DNA of 64,000 nucleotides from Pempheris klunzingeri (GCF_042242105.1 NC_092033.1:18390408-18454407); one strand, 5' to 3'. Positions 34,021 through 46,861 are shown, counted from the first letter of the stretch. Notes: a model not told the origin generated them from the letters alone. Numbers and translations: made by a program.

Positions 34021-34362
34021 GGAGCTGATGTGCTTCCTGAGGACGCTAAAGTGAATTAAAAATGATCACCCTCCCTAAAGCTTGGCTTCCTTGTTTGTCT
34101 CACCTGAATAAACTCTTCTTTGCCACAAGCAATTTAATGTACTTTGATGACAAATTATTCAGTCTTTTGAAAATAGTAAAACATATTGTCACAGACTTTT
34201 GGACAAACCGTCAGTGGCACTTGACGGATGCGATAATTCGGAGACTTGGGCCTTTAGAAAGGTTATTCAGTCTTACTGAAACAACTTTCCAACCTTTGTT
34301 CTGGTACTTCTTGGCTAGAAGATCGACCTCAGGTACAAGTTCATGAGACAGCTAAAGCCACG

Positions 34363-34434
34363 TTCCCTGACCGGGAATCGAACCCGGGCCGCGGCGGTGA
34401 GAGCGCCGAATCCTAGCCACTAGACCATCAGGGA
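34363..34434 (-). tRNA. tRNA-Glu (CTC)
   Basis: Consensus CTC gene; it lies after a 94-codon version of the opposite-strand frame. Confidence 0.95.
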
Positions 34435-34781
34435 GGAGCTGATGTGCTTCCTGAGGACGCTAAAGTGAATGAAAAATGATCACCCTCCCTAAAGCTTGGC
34501 TTCCTTGTTTGTCTCACCTGAATAAACTCTTCTTTGCCACAAGCAATTTAATGTGCTTTGATGACAAATTATTCAGTCTTTTGAAAATAGTAAAACACAT
34601 TGTCACAGACTTTTGGACAAACCGTCAGTGGCACTTGACAGATGCGATAATTCGGAGACTTGGGCTGCTTGCAGTTCCTTTAGAAAGGTTATTCAGTCTT
34701 ACTGAAACAACTTTCCAACCTTTGTTCTGGTACTTCTTGGCTAGAAGACCGACCTCAGGTACAAGTTCATGAGACAGAACA

Positions 34782-34853
34782 TTCCCTGACTGGGAATCGA
34801 ACCCGGGCCGCGGCGGTGAGAGCGCCGAATCCTAGCCACTAGACCATCAGGGA
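34782..34853 (-). tRNA. tRNA-Glu (CTC), one T-stem mismatch
   Basis: T arm 3' strand CCCAG in place of CCCGG gives C-A at pair 50-64. Otherwise consensus. Unit of 419 bp. Confidence 0.88.
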
Positions 34854-35207
34854 GGAGCTGATGTGCTTCCTGAGGACGCTAAAGTGAATGAAAAATGATC
34901 ACCCTCCCTAAAGCTTGGCTTCCTTGTTTGTCTCACCTTCATAAACTCTTCTTTGCCACAAGCAATTTAATGTGCTTTGATGACAAATTATTCAGTCTTT
35001 TGAAAATAGTAAAACACATTGTCACAGACTTTTGGACAAACCGTCAGTGGCACTTGACAGATGCGATAATTCGGAGACTTGGGCTGCTTGCAGTTCCTTT
35101 AGAAAGGTTATTCAGTCTTACTGAAACAACTTTCCAACCTTTGTTCTGGTACTTCTTGGCTAGAAGACCGACCTCAGGTACAAGTTCATGAGACAGCTAA
35201 AGCCACG

Positions 35208-35279
35208 TTCCCTGACCGGGAATCGAACCCGGGCCGCGGCGGTGAGAGCGCCGAATCCTAGCCACTAGACCATCAGGGA
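35208..35279 (-). tRNA. tRNA-Glu (CTC)
   Basis: Consensus CTC gene. Confidence 0.95.
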
Positions 35280-35633
35280 GGAGCTGATGTGCTTCCTGAG
35301 GACGCTAAAGTGAATGAAAAATGATCACCCTCCCTAAAGCTTGGCTTCCTTGTTTGTCTCACCTGAATAAACTCTTCTTTGCCACAAGCAATTTAATGTG
35401 CTTTGATGACAAATTATTCAGTCTTTTGAAAATAGTAAAACACATTGTCACAGACTTTTGGACAAACCGTCAGTGGCACTTGAGAGATGCGATAATTCGG
35501 AGACTTGGGCTGCTTGCAGTTCCTTTAGAAAGGTTATTCAGTCTTACTGAAACAACTTTTCAACCTTTGTTCTGGTACTTCTTGGCTAGAAGACCGACCT
35601 CAGGTACAAGTTCATGAGACAGCTAAAGCCACA

Positions 35634-35705
35634 TTCCCTGACCGGGAATCGAACCCGGGCCGCGGCGGTGAGAGCGCCGAATCCTAGCCACTAGACCATC
35701 AGGGA
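35634..35705 (-). tRNA. tRNA-Glu (CTC)
   Basis: Consensus CTC gene. Confidence 0.95.
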
Positions 35706-36059
35706 GGAGCTGATGTGCTTCCTGAGGACGCTAAAGTGAATGAAAAATGATCACCCTCCCTAAAGCTTGGCTTCCTTGTTTGTCTCACCTGAATAAACTC
35801 TTCTTTGCCACAAGCAATTTAATGTGCTTTGATGACAAATTATTCAGTCTTTTGAAAATAGTAAAACACATTGTCACAGACTTTTGGACAAACCGTCAGT
35901 GGCACTTGACAGATGCGATAATTCGGAGACTTGGGCTGCTTGCAGTTCCTTTAGAAAGGTTATTCAGTCTTACTGAAACAACTTTCCAACCTTTGTTCTG
36001 GTACTTCTTGGCTAGAAGACCGACCTCAGGTACAAGTTCATGAGACAGCTAAAGCCACA

Positions 36060-36131
36060 TTCCCTGACCGGGAATCGAACCCGGGCCGCGGCGGTGAGAG
36101 CGCCGAATCCTAGCCACTAGACCATCAGGGA
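36060..36131 (-). tRNA. tRNA-Glu (CTC)
   Basis: Consensus CTC gene. Confidence 0.95.
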
Positions 36132-36478
36132 GGAGCTGATGTGCTTCCTGAGGACGCTAAAGTGAATGAAAAATGATCACCCTCCCTAAAGCTTGGCTTC
36201 CTTGTTTGTCTCACCTGAATAAACTCTTCTTTGCCACAAGCAATTTAATGTGCTTTGATGACAAATTATTCAGTCTTTTGAAAATAGTAAAACACATTGT
36301 CACAGACTTTTGGACAAACCGTCAGTGGCACTTGACAGATGCGATAATTCGGAGACTTGGGCTGCTTGCAGTTCCTTTAGAAAGGTTATTCAGTCTTACT
36401 GAAACAACTTTCCAACCTTTGTTCTGGTACTTCTTGGCTAGAAGACCGACCTCAGGTACAAGTTCATGAGACAGAACA

Positions 36479-36550
36479 TTCCCTGACCGGGAATCGAACC
36501 CGGGCCGCGGCGGTGAGAGCGCCGAATCCTAGCCACTAGACCATCAGGGA
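36479..36550 (-). tRNA. tRNA-Glu (CTC)
   Basis: Consensus CTC gene in a 419-bp unit. Confidence 0.95.
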
Positions 36551-36904
36551 GGAGCTGATGTGCTTCCTGAGGACGCTAAAGTGAATGAAAAATGATCACC
36601 CTCCCTAAAGCTTGGCTTCCTTGTTTGTCTCACCTGAATAAACTCTTCTTTGCCACAAGCAATTTAATGTGCTTTGATGACAAATTATTCAGTCTTTTGA
36701 AAATAGTAAAACACATTGTCACAGACTTTTGGACAAACCGTCAGTGGCACTTGACAGATGCGATAATTCGGAGACTTGGGCTGCTTGCAGTTCCTTTAGA
36801 AAGGTTATTCAGTCTTACTGAAACAACTTTCCAACCTTTGTTCTGGTACTTCTTGGCTAGAAGACCGACCTCAGGTACAAGTTCATGAGACAGCTAAAGC
36901 CACA

Positions 36905-36976
36905 TTCCCTGACCAGGAATCGAACCCGGGCCGCGGCGGTGAAAGCGCCGAATCCTAGCCACTAGACCATCAGGGA
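36905..36976 (-). tRNA. tRNA-Glu (TTC)
   Basis: Anticodon TTC, with a G-U wobble at T-stem pair 51-63; otherwise consensus. It is the only TTC gene between 33530 and 37390. Confidence 0.92.
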
Positions 36977-37318
36977 GGAGCTGATGTGCTTCCTGAGGAC
37001 GCTAAAGTGATTGAAAAATGATCACCCTCCCTAAAGCTTGGCTTCCTTGTTTGTCTCACCTGAATAAACTCTTCTTTGCCACAAGCAATTTAATGTGCTT
37101 TGATGACAAATTATTCAGTCTTTTGAAAACAGTAAAACATATTGTCACAGACTTTTGGACAAACCGTCAGTGGCACTTGACGGATGCGATAATTCGGAGA
37201 CTTGGGCCTTTAGAAAGGTTATTCAGTCTTACTGAAACAACTTTCCAACCTTTGTTCTGGTACTTCTTGGCTAGAAGACCGACCTCAGGTACAAGTTCAT
37301 GAGACAGCTAAAGCCACA

Positions 37319-37390
37319 TTCCCTGACCGGGAATCGAACCCGGGCCGCGGCGGTGAGAGCGCCAAATCCTAGCCACTAGACCATCAGGGA
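37319..37390 (-). tRNA. tRNA-Glu (CTC)
   Basis: Base 27 is T, giving a U-G wobble at the first anticodon-stem pair. Otherwise consensus. Confidence 0.92.
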
Positions 37391-37718
37391 GGAGCTGATG
37401 TCCTTCCTGAGGACGCTAAAGTGAATGAAAAATGATCACCCTCCCAAAAGCTTGGCTTCCTTGTTTGTCTCACCTTCATAAACTCTTCTTTGCCACAAGC
37501 AATTTAATGTGCTTTGATGACAAATTATTCAGTCTTTTGAAAACAGTAAAACATATTGTCACAGACTTTTGGACAAACCGTCAGTGGCACTTGACGGATG
37601 CGATAATTCGGAGACTTGGGCCTTTAGAAAGGTTATTCAGTCTTACTGAAACAACTTTCCAACCTTTGTTCTGGTACTTCTTGGCTAGAAGACCGACCTC
37701 AGGTACAAGTTCATGAGA

Positions 37719-37782
37719 CCGGGAATCGAACCCGGGCCGCGGCGGTGAAAGCGCCGAATCCTAGCCACTAGACCATCAGGGA
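37719..37782 (-). pseudogene. tRNA-Glu (TTC) pseudogene lacking the 3' acceptor strand
   Basis: About 22 bp containing TCCCTGA and the preceding spacer are deleted, so the T arm joins straight to CATGAGA. The 5' acceptor strand has no partner. The T, anticodon and D arms are intact. Confidence 0.9.
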
Positions 37783-38136
37783 GGAGCTGATGTGCTTCCT
37801 GAGGACGCTAAAGTGATTGAAAAATGATCACCCTCCCTAAAGCTTGGCTTCCTTGTTTGTCTCACCTGAATAAACTCTTCTTTGCCACAAGCAATTTAAT
37901 GTGCTTTGATGACAAATTATTCAGTCTTTTGAAAACAGTAAAACATATTGTCACAGACTTTTGGACAAACCGTCAGTGGCACTTGACAGATGCGATAATT
38001 CGGAGACTTGGGCTGCTTGCAGTTCCTTTAGAAAGGTTATTCAGTCTTACTGAAACAACTTTCCAACCTTTGTTCTAGTACTTCTTGGCTAGAAGACCGA
38101 CCTCAGGTACAAGTTCATGAGACAGCTAAAGGCACA

Positions 38137-38208
38137 TTCCCTGACCGGGAATCGAACCCGGGCCGTGCCGGTGAGAGCGCCGAATACTAGCCACTAGACC
38201 ATCAGGGA
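38137..38208 (-). tRNA. tRNA-Glu (CTC), degraded, probable pseudogene
   Basis: Full length, but the anticodon stem has two mismatches (29-41 and 27-43), and a base in CTAGTATT differs from CTAGGATT. The other genes have at most one mismatch. In the same unit the opposite-strand frame ends early at codon 84. Confidence 0.7.
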
Positions 38209-38561
38209 GGAGCTGATGTGTTCCTGAGGACGCTAAAGTGAATGAAAAATGATCACCCTCCCTAAAGCTTGGCTTCCTTGTTTGTCTCACCTGAATAAAC
38301 TCTTCTTTGCCACAAGCAATTTAATGTGCTTTGATGACAAATTATTCAGTCTTTTGAAAATAGTAAAACACATTGTCACAGACTTTTGGACAAACCGTCA
38401 GTGGCACTTGACAGATGCGATAATTCGGAGACTTGGGCTGCTTGCAGTTCCTTTAGAAAGGTTATTCAGTCTTACTGAAACAACTTTCCAACCTTTGTTC
38501 TGGTACTTCTTGGCTAGAAGACCGACCTCAGGTACAAGTTCATGAGACAGCTAAAGCCACG

Positions 38562-38633
38562 TTCCCTGACCGGGAATCGAACCCGGGCCGCGGCGGTGAG
38601 AGCGCCGAATCCTAGCCACTAGACCATCAGGGA
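38562..38633 (-). tRNA. tRNA-Glu (CTC)
   Basis: Consensus CTC gene. Confidence 0.95.
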
Positions 38634-38987
38634 GGAGCTGATGTGCTTCCTGAGGACGCTAAAGTGAATGAAAAATGATCACCCTCCCTAAAGCTTGGCT
38701 TCCTTGTTTGTCTCACCTTCATAAACTCTTCTTTGCCACAAGCAATTTAATGTGCTTTGATGACAAATTATTCAGTCTTTTGAAAATAGTAAAACACATT
38801 GTCACAGACTTTTGGACAAACCGTCAGTGGCACTTGACAGATGCGATAATTCGGAGACTTGGGCTGCTTGCAGTTCCTTTAGAAAGGTTATTCAGTCTTA
38901 CTGAAACAACTTTCCAACCTTTGTTCTAGTACGTCTTGGCTAGAAGACCGACCTCAGGTAAAAGTTCATGAGACAGCTAAAGCCACG

Positions 38988-39059
38988 TTCCCTGACCGGG
39001 AATCGAACCCGGGCCGCGGCGGTGAAAGCGCCGAATCCTAGCCACTAGACCATCAGGGA
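38988..39059 (-). tRNA. tRNA-Glu (TTC)
   Basis: Consensus TTC gene. A point change (GGTAAAAG at about 38957) gives a TTTT run about 28 nt past the 3' end on the transcribed strand, so this copy has a conventional nearby Pol III terminator. Confidence 0.95.
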
Positions 39060-39343
39060 GGAGCTGATATGCTTCCTGAGGACGCTAAAGTGAATGAAAA
39101 ATGATCACCCTCCCTAAAGCTTGGCTTCCTTGTTTGTTTCACCTTCACAAACTCTTCTTTGCCACAAGCAATTTAATGTGCTTTGATGACAAATTATACA
39201 GAGTCTTACAGAGAAAATAGTAAAACATATTGTCACAGACTTTTGGACAAGCCGTCAGTGGCACTCAATGGATGCGATAATTCAGAGACTTGGGCTGCTT
39301 GCAGTTCATGTAGAGAGGTTTTTCAGTCTTTCTGAAACAACTT

Positions 39344-39785
39344 CTCAAACACATCACCAACAACAATGAGTCCGCGTACAGAGAGGAGGTGGAGCACCTG
39401 GTGGGTTGGTGCAGAGAAAACAACCTCTGCATCAACGAGAAGAAAACCAAGGAGATGGTGGTGGACTTCAGGAAGGACAGACAACCCTTCCCTCCCCTGC
39501 ACATCGGAGGAGCAGCTGTGGAAGTGGTCTCCATCTTCAGGTACCTGGGGGTACATCTGATCCCACGCCCCCACGCCCCCACGCCCCCACCCCACACACA
39601 CACACCCACACACCTACCTGCACCAAGTACTTCTATTTTATTTTATATAGGACCTCTAATTTCAATATTTTATTTATTTGATATCTATCTTGGCTTAAAG
39701 CGGGACCTGAGAACATCATTTCGTACCTTCCCATGTGTAAACGTGTGTTGGTATGACAAATAAAGTTCCTTGAATCCTTGAATCC
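39344..39785 (+). mobile_element. 5'-truncated LINE fragment (mega-unit 2 copy)
   Basis: Counterpart of 16450-16883 with the same reverse-transcriptase D/E part, C-rich stretch (one more CCCACGC repeat) and TTGAATCC tail. The same insertion point in the same divergent tRNA unit shows that it predates the mega-unit duplication. Confidence 0.82.
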
Positions 39786-40539
39786 TATAGACAGGCTCAT
39801 TAAAACACAGTATGGCATTTGCTGTGTGAAATAGTGCCTCTGTCAGTTTCCCATGAAGGTTATTATAGCAATTGATACAAGTTAACATATTTTCATGGCC
39901 ATTTCATCGTTAAGTGTCTATTAAACACAGGTGTATTCACATCCATCTTCAAATGTGGAAGATCATCTGTGACTGAAGTGTCAGCTGATCCACACAACTT
40001 AAACAAACCTAAACACATGTGGACAGAATGGACGGGCAGGATTCCACGGTTGCTATGTTTTGTCTCCAGGTGCATCATTTTCATAAAATCACAATTTAAA
40101 CATACACAAACTCTCTAACAGTCACAAAAAGGTTTGGCAAGTTTTACTGGAGGATTTCTATAAAGTTATCACTTCTACTGAGGACTTCTTTTATCCTGAC
40201 ACTACTCAAGACTCACAAAGACTCACGAAAGAGACACTACCGACCTCCGACATGGAAAATGTAAGCTATGAACATTTTGGACTTTTCTATGTGTTGGCAC
40301 TGATACGTGGCTAACAGGCTCTGATATGAACAGACCCACACATGTAGAGCTGAGCAGTATGGAGATATGGATGAAGCATATTTGGTCATATATAACAGGC
40401 CTATATGTCATATTGTAGAGGGATTTGAAGAAAAGCTGATGTGAATATTCACTTAGCTCCTCTGAAATGGCTAAAACAGATTTTATTTTTTCTCATTAGT
40501 AGAATAAATCCAAGATAAATTCAAACATTCATTCATTAA

Positions 40540-40634
40540 TCAGAATTACTTTGATAATCCCCAGGGGGAAATTGCTTTTTGTTACACACAGCTCCAAAAG
40601 AATAAGAATAAAACTTCAAACACGAAAGTAATAA
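40540..40634 (-). mobile_element. LINE/SINE 3' tail fragment (inverted)
   Basis: Copy of 17638-17733. Confidence 0.62.
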
Positions 40635-40696
40635 TAAACATTATAGCCCCTATTTTAAGCCAAATATCTTGAAAATAAATGTGACAAAGGGAAGTT

Positions 40697-40808
40697 TAGC
40701 CAACTGATTGGATTCATCTGGCTTTATTGATAAATATAATTGTGTATCATCTGCGTAACAGTGGAAATTAATAGAGTGCTTCCTGATAATATTACCCAGA
40801 GGAAGCAA
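40697..40808 (-). mobile_element. LINE reverse-transcriptase fragment with YADD
   Basis: Copy of 17795-17906. Confidence 0.72.
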
Positions 40809-41754
40809 AATATAAGAGATACCTTAAAGGTCCCCTATTTTCAAAAAAAAAGAAACGGGACCAATGCATGACCATGGAATTGCTTGCCAATAAAACTGAA
40901 GAAATAATAATGAGATGATGAAGAAGAAGAATCAGAGAAATCAACACTGATATTGTGCATTCATTATCGTCTTTACACAGTGTGTTCAGGGAGCAGTCTT
41001 ATAGACAGGCTCATTAAAACACAGTATGGCATTTGCTGTGTGAAATAGTGCCTCTGTCAGTTTCCCATGAAGGTTATTATAGCAATTGATACAAGTTAAC
41101 ATATTTTCATGGGCATTTCATCGTTAAGTGTCTATTAAACACAGGTGTATTCACATCTATCTTCAAATGTGGAAGATCATCTGTGACTGAAGTGTCAGCT
41201 GATCCACACAACTTAAACAAACCTAAACACATGTGGACAGAATGGACGGGCAGGATTCCACCGTTGCTATGTTTTGTCTCCAGGTGCATCATTTTCATAA
41301 AATCACAATTTAAACATACACAAACTCTCTAACAGTCACAAAAAGGTTTGGCAAGTTTTACTGGAGGATTTCTATAAAGTTATCACTTCTACTGAGGACT
41401 TCTTTTATCCTGACAAATACTCAAGACTCACAAAGACTCACGAAAGAGACACTACCGACCTCCGACATGGAAAATGTAAGCTATGAACATTTTGGACTTT
41501 TCTATGTGTTGGCACTGATACGTGGCTAACAGGCTCTGACATGAACAGAGCCACACATGTAGAGCTGAGCAGTATGGAGATATGGATGAAGCATATTTGG
41601 TCATATATAACAGGCCTATATGTCATATTGTAGAAGGATTTGAAGAAAAGCTGATGTGAATATTCACTTAGCTCCTCTGAAATGGCTAAAACAGATTTTA
41701 TTTTATCTCATTAGTAGAATAAATCCAAGATAAATTCAAACATTCATTCATTAA

Positions 41755-41849
41755 TCAGAATTACTTTAATAATCCCCAGGGGGAAATTGCTTTTTGTTAC
41801 ACACAGCTCCAAAAGAATAAGAATAAAACTTCAAACACGAAAGTAATAA
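41755..41849 (-). mobile_element. LINE/SINE 3' tail fragment (inverted)
   Basis: Copy of 17638-17733. Confidence 0.62.
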
Positions 41850-41910
41850 TAAACATTATAGCCCCTATTTTAAGCCAAATATCTTGAAAATAAATGTGAC
41901 AAAGGGAAGT

Positions 41911-42022
41911 TTAGCCAACTGATTGGATTCATCTGGCTTTATTGATAAATATAATTGTGTATCATCTGCGTAACAGTGGAAATTAATAGAGTGCTTCCTG
42001 ATAATATTACCCAGAGGAAGCA
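41911..42022 (-). mobile_element. LINE reverse-transcriptase fragment with YADD
   Basis: Copy of 17795-17906. Confidence 0.72.
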
Positions 42023-42214
42023 AAATATAAGAGATACCTTAAAGGTCCCCTATTTTCAAAAAAAAAGAAACGGGACCAATGCATGACCATGGAATTGCTT
42101 GCCAATAAAACTGAAGAAATAATAATGAGATGATGAAGAAGAATAATCAGAGAAATCAACACTGATATTGTGCATTCATTATCGTCTTTACACAGTGTGT
42201 TCAGGGAGCAGTCT

Positions 42215-43023
42215 TATAGACAGGCTCATTAAAACACAGTATGGCATTTGCTGTGTGAAATAGTGCCTCTGTCAGTTTCCCATGAAGGTTATTATAGCAA
42301 TTGATACAAGTTAACATATTTTCATGGGCATTTCATCGTTAAGTGTCTATTAAACACAGGTGTATTCACATCTATCTTCAAATGTGGAAGATCATCTGTG
42401 ACTGAAGTGTCAGCTGATCCACACAACTTAAACAAACCTAAACGCATGTGGACAGAATGGACGGGCAGGATTCCACCGTTGCTATGTTTTGTCTCCAGGT
42501 GCATCATTTTCATAAAATCACAATTTAAACATAAACAAACTCTCTAACAGTCACAAAAAGGTTTGGCAAGTTTTACTGGAGGATTTCTATAAAGTTATCA
42601 CTTCTACTGAGGACTTCTTTTATCCTGACACTACTCAAGACTCACAAAGACTCACGAAAGAGACACTACCGACCTCCGACATGGAAAATGTAAGCTATGA
42701 ACATTTTGGACTTTTCTATGTGTTGGCACTGATACGTGGCTAACAGGCTCTGACATGAACAGAGCCACACATGTAGAGCTGAGCAGTATGGAGATATGGA
42801 TGAAGCATATTTGGTCATATATAACAGGCCTATATGTCATATTGTAGAGGGATTGGAAGAAAAGCTGATGTGAATATTCACTTAGCTCCTCTGAAATGGC
42901 TAAAAGAGATTTTATTTTTTCTCATCAGTAGAATAAATCCAAGATCAATTCAAATATTCATTCATTAAACATTATAGCCCGTATTTTAAGCCAAATATCT
43001 TGAAAATAAATGTGACAAAGGGA
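42215..43023. repeat. 1.21-kb unit, terminal-type partial copy (start of mega-unit 3)
   Basis: Matches 18098-18907 and, from 42605, 1-420. It lacks the tail insertion. Confidence 0.88.
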
Positions 43024-43547
43024 AGATTAGGTCTATTTTCTATCACATATTCACAAATGAAATTGAGATACAGACACAGGTGCAGATTTACAACTTCCAT
43101 TATATCTTTCATGTGTTCTGCTGGTTTTCACTCACGCTGTGAAATACATGGACACATTTTGCTGTTTCTCTGCATCTCCCTTTCTATTCAAATGCTTCTA
43201 TGTTGTTTTCAAAAACTGTCAAATTAAAAATGACTGCTGGCAAAAGAGAAATCTTTATTGAGCTTATTACAACTTCCATGTGTTGTTCTGCTGCTGTTCA
43301 CTCACGCTGTGATATGAACTGTCATGTTTTGCTGTTTCTCTGCATCTCAGTTTCTTGTCAAGTTACTTCATTTCTGTAGAAAAAAAAGTGTCAGATTTAA
43401 AATTGGTTTATTGTCAGGACTGTATTTCACAGATGTGCACCTGGCTTTTTCTTCTAGAGTTGAATGTATGTCTCATCTCTGATCTCTGAGGTTCCTCTGT
43501 ATGTAATGATCAGCCTGTCTGTGCAATGACACCACTGCAGTTACTGT
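43024..43547. other. Lead segment of mega-unit 3; no gene seen
   Basis: Counterpart of 421-944, including the internal duplication. Confidence 0.7.
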
Positions 43548-43709
43548 ATTCTAGTTACTGTATTTTAGTACTTAATACCTCTATTTTTTAATATTTTATT
43601 CTATATATTTATTGTGGCTTAAACTGGGATCTGAGAGCGTAATTCCGTACCTCCCCATGTGTAAATGTGTGTTGGTATGACAAATAAAGTTCCTTGAATC
43701 CTTGAATCC
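43548..43709 (+). mobile_element. LINE 3' end with TTGAATCC tail (mega-unit 3)
   Basis: Same piece as 945-1106. The DNA from 43710 to 43917 shows nothing else. Confidence 0.75.
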
Positions 43710-43917
43710 TTCTTCCACTAAAGGTCCAATAATAAGTTCTTTCATTATTACTGTTGCTATAATGTGTTATTTGAATAAAACCTGTTGGTTGTGACTGTAT
43801 TTCAGAGATGTTTAGAGATTTTACACCTTATTCTGTTCAATGCTTTGGTAAAAACAAGTTATCAAAAAGTTAGAAGAAGACTTCAACTTAGGCAGAACTG
43901 ATTTGTACCAGATCTGT

Positions 43918-43963
43918 CAGCTGTCTGCTGCTCTAGCCTCCACCTGCTGACAGCAGACAGCTG
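43918..43963. other. Perfect 13-bp inverted repeat at the left edge of minisatellite C
   Basis: The arms at 43918-43930 and 43951-43963 are identical to those at 1315-1360. Confidence 0.8.
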
Positions 43964-46861
43964 CAGACAAGTACCCTGCAACCTCCTCCACCAAACCTGC
44001 AGCCACAGCCTCCACCTGCAGAATCTGCCAGAAAGTTGCAGCAAAGGCCTCCACCTGTAACCTCTGCCAGATAACTGCAGGAGCAGCCTACACCTGCAGA
44101 TTCTAGCTTAGAATTACAGCTAAACATCCACACAGCTTCTGCAAGAACAGTCACCTTCCTCCACCTGCAAATTCTTGCAGAAAGCTGCAACGGGAGCCTC
44201 CACCTACGACTTCAGCCATCCACCACCGATTTCCTCTTTCAATCTGCTGCAAACAGCAAAAGCCTCCACCTGTAACCTCTGCCCGACACCTGCAGCCACA
44301 GCCTCCACCTGCAGAATCTGACCGAAAGTTGCAGCTTAAACCTCCACCTGTAACCTCTTCTAGACACATGCAGCCACAGCCTCCACCTGCAGATTCTCAC
44401 TTAGAACTGCAGCCGAAACTCCACAACAGCATCTGCTAGAACAGTCACAGCCTCCACCTGCAAATTCTATTAGCCAAAGCCTCCACCTGTAACCTCCGCC
44501 CGACACCTGCAGCCACAGCCTCCACCTGCAGAATCTGACAGAAAGTTGCAGCATAAACCTCCACCTGTAACCTTTGCCCGACACCTGCAGCCACAGCCTC
44601 CATCTGCAGAATCTGACAGAAAGTTGCAACTTAAACCTCCACCTGTAACCTCTGCCTGACACCTGAAGCCACAGCCTCCACCTGCAGATTCTGACACAAA
44701 GTTGCAGCAAAAGCCTCCATCTGTAAACTCAGACACAAACATGCAGCGACAGCCTCCACCTGCAGATTCTGACAGAAACTGGCACCTTAAACCCCCACCT
44801 GTAATTTCTGCCCGACACCTGCAGCCACAGCCTCCACCTGCAGAATCTGTCAGAAAGTTGCACCTTAAACCTCCACCTGTAACCTCTGCCTGACACATGC
44901 AGCCACAGCCTCCACCTGCAGATTCTGACAGAAACTTGCACCTTAAACCTCCACCTGTAATTTCTGCCCGACACCTGCAGCCACAGCCTCCACCTGCAGA
45001 ATCTGTCAGAAAGTTGCACCTTAAACCTCCACCTGTAACCTCTGCCTGACACATGCAGCCACAGCCTCCACCTGCAGATTCTGACAGAAAGTTGCACCTT
45101 AAACCTCCACCTGTAATTTCTGCCCAACACCTGCAGCCACAGCCTCCACCTGCAGAATCTGCCAGAAAGTTGCAGCAGAAGCCTCCACCTGTAACCTCTG
45201 CCAGATAACTGCAGGAGCAGCCTACACCTGCAGATTCTAGCTTAGAATTACAGAAAAACATCCACATAGCTACAGCAAGAACAGTCACCTTCCTCCACCT
45301 GCAAATTCTTGCAGAAAGCTGCAACGAGACCCTCCACCTACAACTTCAGCCATCCACCACCGATTTCCTCTGTCAATCTGCTGCAAACAGCAAAAGCCTC
45401 CACCTGTAACCTCTGCCAGACACCTGCAGCCACAGCCTCCACCTGCAGAATCTGACAGAAAGTTGCCTCCACCTGTGACCTCAGACAGACACATGCAGCG
45501 ACAGCCTCCACCTGCGGAATCTGACAAAGTAGCAGCATAAACCTCCACCTGTAACCTCTGCCCGACACCTACAGCCAAAGCCTCCACCTGTAACCTCTGC
45601 CGACACCTACAGCCACAGCCTCCACCTGCAGAATCTGCAAGAAAGTTGCAGCTTAAACCTCCACCTGTAACCTCTGCTAGACACATGCAGCCAAAGCCTC
45701 CACCTGCAGAATCTGACAGAAAGTTGCAGCATAAACCTCCACCTGTAACCTCTGCCCGACACCTACAGCCAAAGCCTCCACCTGTAACCTCTGCCCGACA
45801 CCTACAGCCACAGCCTCCACCTGCAGAATCTGCCAGAAAGTTGCAGCAAAAGCCTCCACCTGTAACCTCTGCCAGATAACTGCAGGAGCAGCCTACACCT
45901 GCAGATTCTAGCTTAGAATTACAGCTAAACATCCACATAGCTTCTGCAAGAACAGTCACCTTCCTCCACCTGCAAATTCTTGCAGAAAGCTGCAACGAGA
46001 CCCTCCACCTACAACTTCAGCCATCCACCACCGATTTCCTCTGTCAATCTGCTGCAAACAGCAAAAGCCTCCACCTGTAACCTCTGCCAGACACCTGCAG
46101 CCACAGCCTCCACCTGCAGAATCTGACAGAAAGTTGCAGCCACAACCTCCACCTGTGACCTCAGACAGACACATGCAGCGACAGCCTCCACCTGCAGAAT
46201 CTGACAAAGTAGCAGTATAAACCTCCACCTGTAACCTCTGCCCGACACCTACAGCCAAAGCCTCCACCTGTAACCTCTGCCCGACACCTACAGCCACAGC
46301 CTCCACCTGCAGAATCTGCCAGAAAGTTACAGCTTAAACCTCCACCTGTAACCTTTTCTAGACACATGCAGCCACAGCCTCCACCTGCAGAATCTGCCAG
46401 AAAGTTGCAGCATAAACCTCCACCTGTAACCTTTGCCCGACTCCTGAAGCCACAGCCTCCACCTGCAGATTCTGACACAAAGTTGCAGCAAAAGCCTCCA
46501 TCTGTAAACTCAGACACAAACATGCAGCGACAACCTCCACCTGCAGAATCTGTCAGAAAGTTGCACCTTAAACCTCCACCTGTAACCTCTGCCCGACACC
46601 TACAGCCACAGCCTCCACCTGCAGAATCTGCCAGAAAGTTACAGCTTAAACCTCCACCTGTAACCTCTGCTAGACACATGCAGCCACAGCCTCCACCTGC
46701 AGAATCTGCCAGAAAGTTGCAGCATAAACCTCCACCTGTAACCTCTGCCCGAGACCTACAGCCAAAGCCTCCACCTGTAACCTCTGCCCGACACCTACAG
46801 CCACAGCCTCCACCTGCAAAATCTGCCAGAAAGTTGCAGCAAAAGCCTTCACCTGTAACCT

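Larger units (their letters stand above)
32762..39343. repeat. tRNA-Glu tandem array 2 (15 tRNA-bearing units plus a divergent end unit)
   Basis: Units begin (landmark: the ATG of the open frame) at 32803, 33229, 33643, 34062, 34476, 34895, 35321, 35747, 36173, 36592, 37018, 37432, 37824, 38249 and 38675. Most are 426 bp; others are 414 (12 bp lost inside the open frame), 419 (7 bp lost before the tRNA) and 392 (tRNA cut). The frame stays open in all, with 98, 94 or 84 codons. The end unit (from about 39095) is degenerate and ends at the LINE at 39344, as in array 1. Confidence 0.93.
39786..40999. repeat. 1.21-kb tandem unit, full copy 1 of block 2
   Basis: Matches 16884-18097. It holds the tail fragment at about 40540-40634 and the YADD fragment at 40697-40808 (both on minus). 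Confidence 0.9.
41000..42214. repeat. 1.21-kb tandem unit, full copy 2 of block 2
   Basis: The extra full copy that distinguishes block 2 from block 1. It also carries both LINE pieces (41755-41849 and 41911-42022) and differs from the previous copy by scattered substitutions. Confidence 0.9.
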
